Positions 1-9,237 are shown, counted from the stretch's first letter. The stretch is DNA of 64,000 nt from Microbacterium sp. SLBN-154 (GCF_006715565.1 NZ_VFNL01000001.1:2418001-2482000); one strand, 5' to 3'. A program made the numbers and translations. Notes: generated from the sequence alone by a model not told the origin.

Positions 1-174
1 ACCGGGCGCGATGATGTGCTCCATTACCGACGACCCAACGGCTGGACCGTGATCACCAATTTCGGCACCGAACCCTTCTCCCTGCCCGAGGACATCGGGC
101 CGGTCCTCTCCTCCGGGCCGGTCGCGCAGGGCCTGCTCCCGGGAGAGACCACGGTCTGGTTCGACGCGCTCTGA
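1..174 (+). CDS. C-terminal end of a GH13 alpha-glucosidase/alpha-amylase-family enzyme (5' partial)
   Basis: Only the last 57 codons lie in the window, in frame 1, ending in TGA. The peptide contains a Trp-x-Val-Ile-x-Asn-Phe-Gly stretch followed by Leu-Pro and Val-Leu-Ser-Ser. This is the usual make-up of the C-terminal beta-sandwich (DUF3459-like) that closes GH13 alpha-glucosidases and oligo-glucosidases. The catalytic barrel is outside the window, so substrate cannot be judged. It converges on the GH65 gene with a gap of about 22 bp, which fits a locus for glucoside or trehalose/maltose metabolism. The family call rests on this short tail alone. Confidence 0.6.
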   Translation, partial: TGRDDVLHYRRPNGWTVITNFGTEPFSLPEDIGPVLSSGPVAQGLLPGETTVWFDAL

Positions 175-196
175 CGACGCGAGCCGCCGTGGTGGG

Positions 197-2713
197 CTAG
201 GCGTGAGGGGTGGCGGTGTCCCCGCGAACGCCCGGCCGGGGGCGCCGCACCGTGATGCTCTCTCCGGGGACGAGGGTGTGACGTGCGTCGTCGATGAGGA
301 TCGTCACCGGCTCGGGCGAGCCGCCGTGCGCTCGCAGTTCCAGCGCTGTGTGGGTCGCGGCAAGCTCGAGCCGATGGCCGCGGTAGCGCAGGCGAGTGGA
401 CAGCCGTGAGATCGCGTCGGGCAGCTGCGGATGAAGGATGAGGACGTCGTCACGCACCTGCACGCCGAAATAGCACCGCTGCAGGATGTCCACCGTCGCC
501 GCCATCGCTCCCAGGTGGATGCCCTCGCGGGTGGTCCCGGGGTGGATGTCGCGGATGTCGGCCCCCAGCGCGTCGCGCAGGAGATGCCAGGATGCGTGTC
601 GATCTCCTCGCACCTGCACCCACGCGTGCACGACACGGCTGAGCGAAGACCCATGGGTGGTGCGAGCGAGGTAGTGCGCGATCGTGGCGGGGATCGAGCG
701 GGGGTCGAAGGCGTAGCCGAGGCGATGCAGGATCTCGGTCAACTCCTCGGCGCTCAGTACGTAGAAGAGCATGAGGACATCAGCCTGCTTGGACACCCGG
801 TAGCGATGGGCCGAGTCCCCCTCGGCCTCGAGAAGAAGATCCAGCCGGCTGATATCGCCATACGTGCGGCGATACTCGTCGAGATCGAGGTCGGGGAGCG
901 CTCCATAGCCGTCGAATTGGGCCAGCATCCCGTCGTCGAGGAACGGCACGAACAGGTGACGACTGACCGTGTCCCATCGCTGGAGTTCATGTTCGGTGAC
1001 GCCCAGATGCTCCCACTGGTCGTCATCGCGTGCGCCGAGCACGGCATGCGCGCGCAGGACGGCGCGCAGCAGCCACGAGGTCATGATCGCCACGTAGGCG
1101 TTGTCGTCGATCCCCTCCCCGGGACGGTCGGGATACCCGTCGTGGAATTCGTCGGGTCCCATCATCCGGCGAAGATGAAACCGTCCCGACCGGGGATCCT
1201 CCTCGACCCGTGACACCCAGAATCGGGCGATGTCCACCAGCATCTCCGCCCCGTAGGAGGCGAGGAAGTTCCTGTCCCCCGACACCTGGTAGTACTGCCA
1301 CACGTTGTAGCCGACGGCGAGGGTGACGTGGTGCTGTCGCCAGGAGTGATCAGGCACCCACCGGCCCGAGTGCGGGTTGAAGTTGGCCGGCGCCGTCTCC
1401 TCCCTTCCGTCGCTTCCGCTCTGCCAGGGGAAGAGCGCTCCCTCGAAGCCCAGTTCTCGGGCCCGGCGACGCGCCTCGGGAAGTCGTCGGTATCGGTACA
1501 TGAGCAGAGCGCGCGTGAGCTCCGGCATGCGCAGGTTCAAGACCGGGAAGACGAACAGCTCGTCCCAGAAGACATGTCCCCGGTAGGCCTCACCATGCAG
1601 CCCTCGAGCGGGCACACCCACGTCGGCGTCGGCCGTGTGCCTCGACAGAGTCTGGGCGACGTGGAACAGGTGCAGACGGATCTCTCGGCGTGTGGCTTCC
1701 TGCTCCCCCGCGTGCGCGGCGTTCAGGGTCACGCGCAGGCGCAGCTGACGCCAGACGTGGCGCCATTCGCCTCGATGCTCCTGGGCGTCGCGCTGCGCGG
1801 AAGCCATCGCCTCCACTTCCCGACGGGCGGCGGTCAGCGGTTCGGAGATCGCGTGGTCGCGCGAGGTGAACACCGCGACGGACTTGTCGATCCGGATCAC
1901 CTGCCCGGCGGTTCCGACCACGTCGATCGCCAGGGCTGCCCCCGCTCGGTCGCTCCTGCCCCACCTCACGGCGTCGACATCGACGGAGGTCCTCGTGGCG
2001 AGTGCGACGTCGATCCGGGACTGTCTCGTGCGGACCATGACCCAGGCATCGCTCCCTTCGGTTCCGGTGAGCGGCACCTCGAGGTGCCGGTTCTCCAGGC
2101 CGGTGAAAGAGGCGACTCCGTCGTTGGTCACCGCGGCAGAGATCTCCGAATCGATCCGCAGCATGCCACTCCACGCGTGCGGTGTGACACGGGTGACAAG
2201 CCGCGCGCGGTGGGGGTGACGCAGCGAGACCCAGCGTTCCTGATGGATCGAGGCGGCGAAACCGTCCGGTCCGCGCACCCTGGCTTCGCGGATGAGGACC
2301 CCGCGGCGCATGTCGAGAAGGCGATGGTCGTGCTCCACCGTCGGCGCACGCGTCGCGGCGTCCGGAGAGATGGTCAGCGAAAGCCAATCGGGAAGCCGGA
2401 CGATGCTCTCATCGACGCGGATGCGCCCGGCGGTGACCGTGGTGGCCCGGTCGAACACGCCGGCGACGTAGGTGCCGGGATAGCACCATGGCTCGAACCG
2501 GCGGTCGGGAGCCGCGCCGCGGGTGGCGAGGTAGCCGTTCGCGAGCGTCGTCAGTACCTCGCGCGTCCCCTCGAGCGCCGGATCCACCTCGGGCAGGTCG
2601 AGCTCCCACGCACTTCGGCGCCGGCGACACAGCGGACACGGAGCGACAACTCCTTCGTCGGTTCTCTTCGCTCCGGCGGCGGCGTCTTCCGCGGGAGCTG
2701 GGCACATGTCCAC
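197..2713 (-). CDS. Glycoside hydrolase family 65 protein (kojibiose/maltose/trehalose phosphorylase type)
   Basis: 838 aa, a normal GH65 length. GH65 enzymes mostly phosphorolyse alpha-glucosides such as maltose, trehalose or kojibiose. An N-terminal beta-sandwich (about 35-290, opening with EGTREVLTTLANGYLATRG) precedes an (alpha/alpha)6 barrel (about 340-730). The general acid is expected at Glu522 in MMGPDEFHDGYP. A KQADV motif and the Thr-His-Gly-Ser-Ser-Leu-Ser loop that binds phosphate in the family are present, as is GIHLGAM near the barrel end. No HAD/beta-phosphoglucomutase domain is fused. The first 30 residues, with Cys-Pro-Leu-Cys-Arg-Arg-Arg-Arg, are unlike the family and the true start could be a little downstream. 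The exact disaccharide cannot be told from sequence. Confidence 0.85.
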   Translation of the reverse strand: MDMCPAPAEDAAAGAKRTDEGVVAPCPLCRRRRSAWELDLPEVDPALEGTREVLTTLANGYLATRGAAPDRRFEPWCYPGTYVAGVFDRATTVTAGRIRVDESIVRLPDWLSLTISPDAATRAPTVEHDHRLLDMRRGVLIREARVRGPDGFAASIHQERWVSLRHPHRARLVTRVTPHAWSGMLRIDSEISAAVTNDGVASFTGLENRHLEVPLTGTEGSDAWVMVRTRQSRIDVALATRTSVDVDAVRWGRSDRAGAALAIDVVGTAGQVIRIDKSVAVFTSRDHAISEPLTAARREVEAMASAQRDAQEHRGEWRHVWRQLRLRVTLNAAHAGEQEATRREIRLHLFHVAQTLSRHTADADVGVPARGLHGEAYRGHVFWDELFVFPVLNLRMPELTRALLMYRYRRLPEARRRARELGFEGALFPWQSGSDGREETAPANFNPHSGRWVPDHSWRQHHVTLAVGYNVWQYYQVSGDRNFLASYGAEMLVDIARFWVSRVEEDPRSGRFHLRRMMGPDEFHDGYPDRPGEGIDDNAYVAIMTSWLLRAVLRAHAVLGARDDDQWEHLGVTEHELQRWDTVSRHLFVPFLDDGMLAQFDGYGALPDLDLDEYRRTYGDISRLDLLLEAEGDSAHRYRVSKQADVLMLFYVLSAEELTEILHRLGYAFDPRSIPATIAHYLARTTHGSSLSRVVHAWVQVRGDRHASWHLLRDALGADIRDIHPGTTREGIHLGAMAATVDILQRCYFGVQVRDDVLILHPQLPDAISRLSTRLRYRGHRLELAATHTALELRAHGGSPEPVTILIDDARHTLVPGESITVRRPRPGVRGDTATPHA

Positions 2714-2816
2714 ACCATCCGTCGCCGTGCGATCCGCCGACGGGACGAACGTCCCCTCGCCGGCGACGCAGCCGCCTAGGTTGGGCTCTCAACCGATCAG
2801 AACCCAGGAGGCGGAC

Positions 2817-3032
2817 ATGTCCCAGGTCGCGAAGATCACCACGCTGAGCTCCCGGTCGGAGCTGAGCTTCGAAGACGCCGTGCGGGGAGGTGTCGAGCGG
2901 GCTGCGGCGACGTTGCGTCACGTCAGCGGCGCGTGGGTCAAAGAGCAGACCGTCGAGGTACGCGAAGGATCCATCGTGGCTTTCCAGGTGGTCCTGGAGG
3001 TGACGTTCGTCCTCGAGGATTCGGACGACTGA
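2817..3032 (+). CDS. Dodecin family flavin-binding protein
   Basis: 71 aa, typical for dodecin, a small beta-alpha-beta-beta protein that assembles into a hollow dodecamer storing flavins in the cytoplasm. The pattern from Val-Ala-Lys-Ile through the helix FEDAVRGGVERAAATLR to the conserved Trp in Ala-Trp-Val-Lys-Glu-Gln (the flavin-stacking Trp) is clear. A second strand Val-Ala-Phe-Gln-Val-Val-Leu-Glu-Val-Thr-Phe closes the fold. The ATG is set by an AGGAGG Shine-Dalgarno sequence about 6 bases upstream. Its promoter must lie in the 103 bp it shares with the divergent GH65 gene. Confidence 0.93.
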   Translation: MSQVAKITTLSSRSELSFEDAVRGGVERAAATLRHVSGAWVKEQTVEVREGSIVAFQVVLEVTFVLEDSDD

Positions 3033-3055
3033 TCCACCGGGTCTGCTGGTCCACC

Positions 3056-4183
3056 TCACACCTTCGCATTCTGGCGGGGCACCACGATCTCGCGGATGAT
3101 GAGCAGGATCGACGCCATGATCGGAAGGGCGACCAGCACGCCGATCACGCCCATGAGCGTCCCCCCGACGAGCGCACCGATCAGAACGAGCGCCGCGGGA
3201 ACGGAAATGGCCCGATTCATCACCCTCGGGCTGATGACATACGACTCGAGCTGGATGTAGATCAGATAGGCGATGGCGAAGATGAGCGCCTGGGTCGGGC
3301 TGCTGAAGAGGGCGACCGCCGAACCGACGATCCAGAAGATGATGGAGCCGAAGAGCGGGATCAGCGTGAGGACGAAGGCCACCACCGTCATCAGGGCGGC
3401 GAAGGGGAGTCCGATGACGACATGCAGGATGAAGACGGCGGCGGCATTGAACGACGACAGGATCACCGAGCCGATCAGAGCGTGACCGACGGAGGATGTG
3501 ATCCGCTCGGTCATGTCCCTGAGTCGAGGTCTGCTGCGGGCCGGGGCGAGGGAGAAGAAGGCCTCCTTGATGTCATCGAGTGCCGCGAGGAAGTAGAGCG
3601 TCAGTGCGACGACGATGAAGGTCGACGTGATCGTCGTCACGATCCCGACGCCGACGGCCCACGCCCCGCCGCCGATGGCACCGATGGTCGCGGGGTCGGA
3701 AAGCCAGTCGGCCCATGCGTTCAGCAGTGCCGTCACCGTGGCCTGCGCGTCCTCGCCGAGTTGCGCGAACCACGCCGACGTGGAGATCTCTGAGACCGCT
3801 CGCGACGCGCTTCGCACGAGTTGGCCGACTTGACCGACGATCGGCGGAAGCACGAAGACCACGAAAGCAGCCGTCAGGAGGAGGAAGCCGCCGAAGACGA
3901 TGGCGATCGCGGCGCCGCGGTGGACCCGACGGCGTTCGAAGACGCGCACGATCGGATCCAGTCCCAGCGCCAGGAACATGGCGAGGACGATCGAGACGAC
4001 GATCGTGGAGATGGAGCCGAGCGCCGCACCGAGAACCAGGGCTCCGAGCACGCCGAGGGTGACGAGGAAGCCGGTCAGGAGGGGCCTGTCGAGCAGGGCT
4101 ACGGTGCGACGCATGCCGCCGGACCGGCCTCCCCCGGAATCACCGACATGCGCCGCATTGCCTCCCGCGCGATCGCCGCCCAT
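3056..4183 (-). CDS. AI-2E family transporter (PerM/YhhT type permease)
   Basis: 375 aa polytopic membrane protein. Two N-terminal segments (about 35-75) are followed by one at about 90-115 and a long amphipathic soluble stretch (about 120-200). Five closely spaced hydrophobic segments end near 365. The C-terminal PLFGSIIFW, YIQLESYVISPRVM and GVLVALPIMA stretches are characteristic of the AI-2E_transport family. Members export small molecules or ions; the AI-2 label is historical and no substrate can be assigned. It lies 35 bp downstream of the LuxR/LAL regulator on the same strand and could be co-transcribed with it. Its 3' end faces dodecin. The first 24 residues are Gly-rich, and a Met near residue 24 could be the true start. 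Confidence 0.88.
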   Translation of the reverse strand: MGGDRAGGNAAHVGDSGGGRSGGMRRTVALLDRPLLTGFLVTLGVLGALVLGAALGSISTIVVSIVLAMFLALGLDPIVRVFERRRVHRGAAIAIVFGGFLLLTAAFVVFVLPPIVGQVGQLVRSASRAVSEISTSAWFAQLGEDAQATVTALLNAWADWLSDPATIGAIGGGAWAVGVGIVTTITSTFIVVALTLYFLAALDDIKEAFFSLAPARSRPRLRDMTERITSSVGHALIGSVILSSFNAAAVFILHVVIGLPFAALMTVVAFVLTLIPLFGSIIFWIVGSAVALFSSPTQALIFAIAYLIYIQLESYVISPRVMNRAISVPAALVLIGALVGGTLMGVIGVLVALPIMASILLIIREIVVPRQNAKV

Positions 4184-4217
4184 GCCGCCAGGATGGCGCG
4201 ATGCGCTCGCGGGGGGA

Positions 4218-6812
4218 TCATCCGATGCGGGCGATCTCCCCCACCTCGATGAGCCCCAGATCGGCCGCGCGTTCGATCGCCTCGTCGCGGCCCGTCACCC
4301 CGAGTTTCCGATAGATGTGACCGACGTGCGTCTTGACGGTGTTGACCGATACGTAACTGTGGGCGGCGATGTCGGCGAACGTCATGCGTGTCGGCAGGTA
4401 GGCGAGAAGCTCTCGCTCTCGATGGGTCAGGTGTTCCACCAGCTGTCCCCGAGCCGGCGCGGCACCGGCCGCGCGCGCCGCATGGACGGCAAGACGACGG
4501 AACTCATCGGCGGGGCCGGGCAACGCCTCCAGCAGCCGAGCGACCTCCGGTCCCGCGGCAGCGAACGGGAAGAGCAGCCGTCCGGATGCCGCCAGCGCCA
4601 AGGCGGCCTGGAGGTGGCTCCGGGCCTGCGCGGGCTGTCCGGCAAGGGCATGGGCCCAGCCGAGCAGAAGATCTCGCTCGACGGCCACCGCGGGCGACGA
4701 TTCGCCAGGTGGCTCGAACTGCGCCAGTCTGCGTGCCGCCACGGGCGCGTCACCCGTCGTCAGGAGGCCGGCGATCTCCTCGAAGGCGATGACAGACCAC
4801 GTCGACGCCGTCCAGGTCGGCCTCGAGGGCATTCCTCGCAGTCGCGCCCGTCGGTGCGCGAGCGCCGTGAGGGCGTGGCGGACGAAGGGCGGAGGCGGTG
4901 CGGCCAGAGGGGACGTCGGGAGTGACGACTCTTCCGCCCCGAGCATCACCGATGCCAGATGAGCCAGCCACAGCAGCTGGGTGCGTTGATCGGATGCCGC
5001 TCGCACGCGGCCCTCGGCGAGCGCGGCGGCTCCGGTCTCCCCGTCACCGCGACCGAGACTGGCCACCGCACGGGCGAGGAATGCGTCGCCGGCAGCGGGA
5101 TGGTCCAGCAGTCGGAACTCCTTCGCCAACGAGAGGGCGCTGTCTGCGAGTTCTTCGGCCAACGCCATCCGCTCCGAGAACGCCTCGGTCAGAGCGAGTG
5201 AACCCAGCGCGTGCAGCCGAAAAGGGCGATAGGCCGCCCCCTCGCCCTCGAGCGCGAGCCGGAGCTGCTGTCTCGCAGCGTCGAGGTCGCCGAGGAGGAG
5301 AAGCGCGCGGCCGTAGGACGCGCGCGCCACCAGGTTGAGAAGCGGTCGGCTGGTGACGCCCAGGAGCGAGGGCGGCTCGATATCCGGGGGCTCCTGCGCC
5401 AACGCGCTCAGGGCGTTCTCGGCCGCCTGCGCGAAGAACTCGGGCGGCGGCGCGAGCTGGACGCAGGCGCCCAGGTAGGTCTGGGCGACCAGCCGCTCCC
5501 CCGCACTCAGGTTCCCCTCCTCCAGCAGCCCGCGGAACGCATCCATCGCTGCGACGCCGTGCCCGCTCATCCCTCGAGCCATGGCGAGCAGGAGTTCGGC
5601 CTGCGGCCGTCGGGCTCGCTCTTTCTCCGGTACCGCTTCGAGCCACCCGACCACCTTGGCCACGTGGAAGTCCTCGTAGACCTCTCGGCGCAGGGTGAGG
5701 ACGAGGTCCAGGGCGGCGACCCACGACCGAGCCCGCAGGTGGTAGCGGATGGCGTCGTCGACGAAGTCCTGCTCCTCGCTCCACCGCGCTGCGGCGCGAA
5801 GGACCTGCCGTTCCACATCCGGCCCCCGTGCCCGCAGTCGCAACAGGAGGAGATCGCGGAACAGTCGATGGAATCGGTACCACCCCGGACGCCCGCTCAG
5901 GGGGAAGAGGAACATCGAGTCCTGCTCGAGGTCCGCGATGAGCTGCGCCCCGTCGGCGCCGAGAATCGCGTCGACGAGTGGCGCGCAGAACTCGTCCACG
6001 GCGGCGATTCTCATGATCGCCGAGCGTCGGGGCGGATCCTGGGCATCGAGGACTTCTTCGCTCAAGTAGTCCGCGACGAGGCGATCGGTCTCGGTCAGCG
6101 CAGAGACCGATCGCTCCGGATCGGCGGAGAAACGCAGGCTGAGGGCGGTGAGCTGCACGCCCACGGCCCACCCCTCCGTCCGCGTTCGCACCCGTTCGGC
6201 GGTCTTCTCGGTGACGGGTCGTCCGGTGATCTTCTGCAGCACCTCCGCGGTCGTCGCACCGTCGAACGCCAGATCGCGCTGACGGATCTCCACAAGGTTG
6301 TGCTGCAGACGGTGCCGGCTCCACCCCAGCTTCAGATCGACGCGCGACGCGAAGACCACGTGCACGTTCGGCGGCAGCTGATCGACCAGACGCCACAGAT
6401 CGGTCAGAACCTCGCTGCCGCTCATCCGGTCAAGGTCGTCGAAGACGATGATGATCCTCCCGGCAGATGCCAACACCGTCGAGAGGTCCTCCAACAGCGC
6501 CTCCCCCAGGCGTCGATCCGAGGTGTCCACGGGTGCGAGGGGGCCCTGCAGGTGCGGCGCGACCGAGGTCAGAGCGTCGACGAGATGGCGGGAGAAAGCG
6601 ATGGGGTCGGCGTCGGCCTCCGTGACGTCGACCCACGCGACGGCGTGATCGGCGCGCGACCGCACCCACTGCGAGAGCAGCACGGTCTTTCCTGCGCCGG
6701 CCGGTGCGACCACCAGCGAAAGCGGTGAGTCCAATCCCGCATCCAGCTGCGCCCGCAGCCGACGGCGGTCGACGGCGTGAGGGGGAAGGGTGTGTCGATG
6801 GCCGATCGGCAT
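4218..6812 (-). CDS. Large ATP-binding LuxR-family regulator (LAL/MalT-like)
   Basis: 864 aa. The N-terminal NTPase has a Walker A motif at residues 36-43 (Ala-Pro-Ala-Gly-Ala-Gly-Lys-Thr) and a Walker B-like Ile-Ile-Ile-Val-Phe-Asp-Asp-Leu-Asp. A long helical TPR-like middle (about 330-780) follows. The C-terminal LuxR/GerE helix-turn-helix (about 795-860) opens with LTHRERELLAYLP and contains VSVNTVKTHVGHIYRKLGV. This is the LAL architecture of MalT, where an inducer or partner protein gates ATP-dependent activation. The start has a strong AGGAGG site upstream. It is divergent from the small cassette at 6963-9127, which is its most likely target by position. The inducer is unknown. Confidence 0.93.
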   Translation of the reverse strand: MPIGHRHTLPPHAVDRRRLRAQLDAGLDSPLSLVVAPAGAGKTVLLSQWVRSRADHAVAWVDVTEADADPIAFSRHLVDALTSVAPHLQGPLAPVDTSDRRLGEALLEDLSTVLASAGRIIIVFDDLDRMSGSEVLTDLWRLVDQLPPNVHVVFASRVDLKLGWSRHRLQHNLVEIRQRDLAFDGATTAEVLQKITGRPVTEKTAERVRTRTEGWAVGVQLTALSLRFSADPERSVSALTETDRLVADYLSEEVLDAQDPPRRSAIMRIAAVDEFCAPLVDAILGADGAQLIADLEQDSMFLFPLSGRPGWYRFHRLFRDLLLLRLRARGPDVERQVLRAAARWSEEQDFVDDAIRYHLRARSWVAALDLVLTLRREVYEDFHVAKVVGWLEAVPEKERARRPQAELLLAMARGMSGHGVAAMDAFRGLLEEGNLSAGERLVAQTYLGACVQLAPPPEFFAQAAENALSALAQEPPDIEPPSLLGVTSRPLLNLVARASYGRALLLLGDLDAARQQLRLALEGEGAAYRPFRLHALGSLALTEAFSERMALAEELADSALSLAKEFRLLDHPAAGDAFLARAVASLGRGDGETGAAALAEGRVRAASDQRTQLLWLAHLASVMLGAEESSLPTSPLAAPPPPFVRHALTALAHRRARLRGMPSRPTWTASTWSVIAFEEIAGLLTTGDAPVAARRLAQFEPPGESSPAVAVERDLLLGWAHALAGQPAQARSHLQAALALAASGRLLFPFAAAGPEVARLLEALPGPADEFRRLAVHAARAAGAAPARGQLVEHLTHRERELLAYLPTRMTFADIAAHSYVSVNTVKTHVGHIYRKLGVTGRDEAIERAADLGLIEVGEIARIG

Positions 6813-6962
6813 GCGGACCTCCTCGCGCTTCGCGGGGGTGGATCAAATCATCCCACCCGGGTGACGCCGGCGCGAGACCCTCGGCGAACACTCTCTCCCA
6901 GAGACCGGCGGCGAGGGAAAGCCGTCGACGGCCCGACGACGAGCAACCCGGGAGGACCTCAC

Positions 6963-7202
6963 GTGAACGGACAGGTCCTCGAGGTGGTCGTCGACGGACG
7001 CTTCGGACCCGATCTCACGGCAGCCCTGTCCGAATTCGACGTCGAACCGGTCGGGGGAGGTCGCACGCGCATCGTGGGCCGGGTCCCCGATCAGGCCAAG
7101 CTGTTCGGCCTGCTCGAGCTCTTGGACGAACTTCACATCGAAGTGATCTCCGTCAACCGCCTCCCTCCGGAGGAGATCTCACCCCTGCGGGGTGACGCGT
7201 GA
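6963..7202 (+). CDS. Small alpha/beta protein of unknown function in a LuxR-linked cassette
   Basis: 79 aa starting at GTG, chosen because a GGGAGG ribosome site sits just upstream and the reading frame before it looks non-coding. The pattern is beta (VLEVVVDGRF), helix (DLTAALSEFDV), beta (TRIVGRVP), helix (QAKLFGLLELLDEL), beta (IEVISVNRL). This betaalphabeta-betaalphabeta order resembles an ACT-like or ferredoxin-like regulatory fold, but I do not recognise a named family with certainty. It is the first gene of a plus-strand trio facing the LAL regulator, so it may be a ligand sensor or partner of that regulator. That role is inference from position only. Confidence 0.75.
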   Translation: MNGQVLEVVVDGRFGPDLTAALSEFDVEPVGGGRTRIVGRVPDQAKLFGLLELLDELHIEVISVNRLPPEEISPLRGDA

Positions 7203-7268
7203 GCCCGCTTCGCCCTGCAATCCTCGGCTCGTCGGCCGCCCGGCCGGACTTCACAGATTGGCAGACAC

Positions 7269-7667
7269 ATGGATTTCTGGGGACTCATCGCCTGGTTCTT
7301 TTGGATCTTCGTTTTCGCCGCGTACCTCATGGTCCTGTTCTCGATCATCGCGGACCTCTTCCGGGATGATTCGGTCAGCGGATGGCTGAAGGCGGTCTGG
7401 ATCATCTTCCTGGTGTTCGTGCCCTTCCTGACGGCGCTGGTGTACCTGATCGCCCGCGGGGCCGGGATGCAGAAGCGGACCTACGACGCTGCGATGCAGC
7501 AGCGAGAGGCGCAGGACGCCTACATCCGGGCCGCAGCCGGCACATCCTCCGCCACCGATGAGATCGCGAGGGCGAAATCGCTGCTGGACTCGGGGGCGCT
7601 GACGGCGTCAGAATTCGAAGCGATCAAGGCTCGAGCTCTGGCCGAGCCTGCGGTGCAGCGACGCTGA
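7269..7667 (+). CDS. SHOCT domain membrane protein with PLDc_N-like N-terminus
   Basis: 132 aa. Two hydrophobic helices (about 3-28 and 40-63) carry the PLDc_N-like pattern of small membrane proteins (Ala-Tyr-Leu-Met-Val-Leu, then Trp-x-x-Phe-x-Val-Phe-Val-Pro-Phe-Leu-Thr-Ala-Leu-Val-Tyr-Leu). A polar linker follows, and then a C-terminal SHOCT domain (about 98-128: IARAKSLLDSGALTASEFEA). SHOCT is a short oligomerisation helix pair found at protein termini. The gene is the second of the LuxR-linked trio, 66 bp after the small alpha/beta gene and with no strong ribosome site visible. It probably sits in the cytoplasmic membrane; its function is not known. Confidence 0.85.
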   Translation: MDFWGLIAWFFWIFVFAAYLMVLFSIIADLFRDDSVSGWLKAVWIIFLVFVPFLTALVYLIARGAGMQKRTYDAAMQQREAQDAYIRAAAGTSSATDEIARAKSLLDSGALTASEFEAIKARALAEPAVQRR

Positions 7668-7774
7668 CCACGTTCGTCGAAGCACCGGTCGCGATCGCCG
7701 AACTCCTCCGAACGACGCAGCGCCCTCCCGGGCTCGACGACCAGCCGTTCCGGCCCACTGAGGGATGGACTCTT

Positions 7775-9127
7775 ATGACAACACCGCAGCCGTCACCGCA
7801 GCCCGACCTCCTCTCGCTTCAGCAGCGGATCCTCGAGCTCGAGAAGGCCAACGATCAGCTGCGTGCGCGCGCCGGCGGTGCGGTCGACGACGACCGCCCG
7901 GCGCGACCACGCGCACATCTGTGGCGCCCCATCCTCTCGGCGATCTGCATCGTTCTCGCCTCGGTCATCCTGCCGTTGTCCATCGCCGGCGCGTGGGTGC
8001 GCGCGACGCTCGTCGACGAAGAGCAGTTCGTGGCGACCATGGCTCCGCTCATCGATGATCCGGCCGTGCAGTCGCTCATCATCGACGAAGTCTCGGCGGC
8101 GGTGTCCGACAGGGTCGATGTCACCGCACTCACCGACGACGTCTTCGACGGCCTGGCCACACTCGATCTCCCCCCTCGCGCCGCTGCAGCGATCGATCTG
8201 CTGCGAGGTCCCGCAGCTGAGGGACTGCAGAACATCATCGACCAGACCATCACTCGCGTCGTCGCCTCCGAGGCCTTCGCCGACATCTGGAGCGGCGTCC
8301 TCCGCGCAGGCCACCGTGCCCTCGTCACCGCGGGCACGGGAGAGGGCGCGGGTGGAGCGATCACGATCGATCAGGCCGGAACCGTCGGCATCCAGCTCCA
8401 GCCGATCATCGCGGCCGTCAAGGAACGTCTGCTCGAACGCGGCATCGGTCTGGCCTCGGCGATCCCGGAGGTGAATCGAACGATCGTCGTCGCCGAGAAC
8501 GAGGCCCTCGCCTCCGTCCGGGTCGTCTATGCGACGGCGACAGCGCTGGGGTGGATCCTTCCCGTGGTGACGCTCGGGCTCCTGATCATCGGAGTCCTCG
8601 TTGCTCGACGACGGACGACGGCGTTGTTGGGCGCGGGTGTCGGCATCGCGGCCGGCAGCGCCGCGATGCTGATCGGGATGACGGTCGGTCGCACCGTTCT
8701 GAGCATCCAACCGCCGGGCGATCTCCCACCCGGCGCTATCGTCGCCATCTACGACCAGGTCGGCGAAGACATCCGCCAGACGGCCATCGTGGGAATGACG
8801 CTCGGTGTCGTGATCGCGCTTTTCGCCTGGTTCCAGGGTCGCTGGCGTGGCGCGGTGGCAACGCGGAACATCGTCACCCGGGGCAACACCTGGATCCGCA
8901 CTCGGGGCGCGGAACAGGGTCTGCGGTGGGAGGCGCTGACCGGGTGGATGGACCGGCAACGGGTGCTCGTCCGGGTCGTCATCGCCCTGTCGGCGATCGC
9001 CTGGCTCTGGGCGCTGCGTCCGCTCGACACCGGCGAGATCATCCTCGTCGTCGTCGTCGCGCTGCTCGCGTGGTGGATCGCTGAAGTGCTTCGCACCAGA
9101 GCCGATGAGCCAGTGCCCCAGGGCTAG
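7775..9127 (+). CDS. Uncharacterised multi-pass membrane protein of the LuxR-linked cassette
   Basis: 450 aa. A short N-terminal coiled coil (about 13-32, LLSLQQRILELEKANDQLRA) precedes one transmembrane helix (about 48-72). A long presumably extracytoplasmic domain (about 75-255) begins with Val-Arg-Ala-Thr-Leu-Val-Asp-Glu-Glu-Gln-Phe-Val. Further membrane helices follow at roughly 258-278, 283-310, 338-356 and 398-440. The extracellular part has repeated aspartates, valines and prolines but no catalytic motif I can name. I do not recognise a characterised family. As third gene of the cassette it is the likely effector of whatever the regulator senses. It ends about 50 bp before a strong hairpin. 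Confidence 0.8.
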   Translation: MTTPQPSPQPDLLSLQQRILELEKANDQLRARAGGAVDDDRPARPRAHLWRPILSAICIVLASVILPLSIAGAWVRATLVDEEQFVATMAPLIDDPAVQSLIIDEVSAAVSDRVDVTALTDDVFDGLATLDLPPRAAAAIDLLRGPAAEGLQNIIDQTITRVVASEAFADIWSGVLRAGHRALVTAGTGEGAGGAITIDQAGTVGIQLQPIIAAVKERLLERGIGLASAIPEVNRTIVVAENEALASVRVVYATATALGWILPVVTLGLLIIGVLVARRRTTALLGAGVGIAAGSAAMLIGMTVGRTVLSIQPPGDLPPGAIVAIYDQVGEDIRQTAIVGMTLGVVIALFAWFQGRWRGAVATRNIVTRGNTWIRTRGAEQGLRWEALTGWMDRQRVLVRVVIALSAIAWLWALRPLDTGEIILVVVVALLAWWIAEVLRTRADEPVPQG

Positions 9128-9179
9128 GTGCGGAACGGCGCGGCCTCGAGGAGGCTGGCCAGGCTCGCAGTCATGTGCG

Positions 9180-9223
9180 CGAAAGGCCCGAGCCCCGCGG
9201 AGGTGCGGGACTCGGGCCTTTCG
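9180..9223. terminator. Bidirectional intrinsic terminator between the LuxR-linked cassette and ssrA
   Basis: CGAAAGGCCCGAG at 9180-9192 pairs perfectly with CTCGGGCCTTTCG at 9211-9223. A second inner stem of 5 bp (9194-9198 with 9205-9209) gives about 18 bp in all around a 6-nt loop. The outer AAA/TTT pairs give a short T run on either strand. It lies 52 bp after the plus-strand membrane gene and 15 bp after the 3' end of the minus-strand tmRNA, so it can stop both. Confidence 0.85.
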
Positions 9224-9237
9224 TGTGACAGCGGCAG

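Noticed and set aside
1328..2779. Long plus-strand open frame of 483 codons opposite the GH65 gene
   Set aside because: It is a GC-rich shadow of the GH65 gene: Arg/Gly-rich product, no family pattern, and the minus-strand gene has all GH65 motifs.
6854..6863. CACCCGGGTG palindrome between the LuxR gene and its cassette
   Set aside because: Only 10 bp and very GC-rich; such sites are common by chance in this genome.
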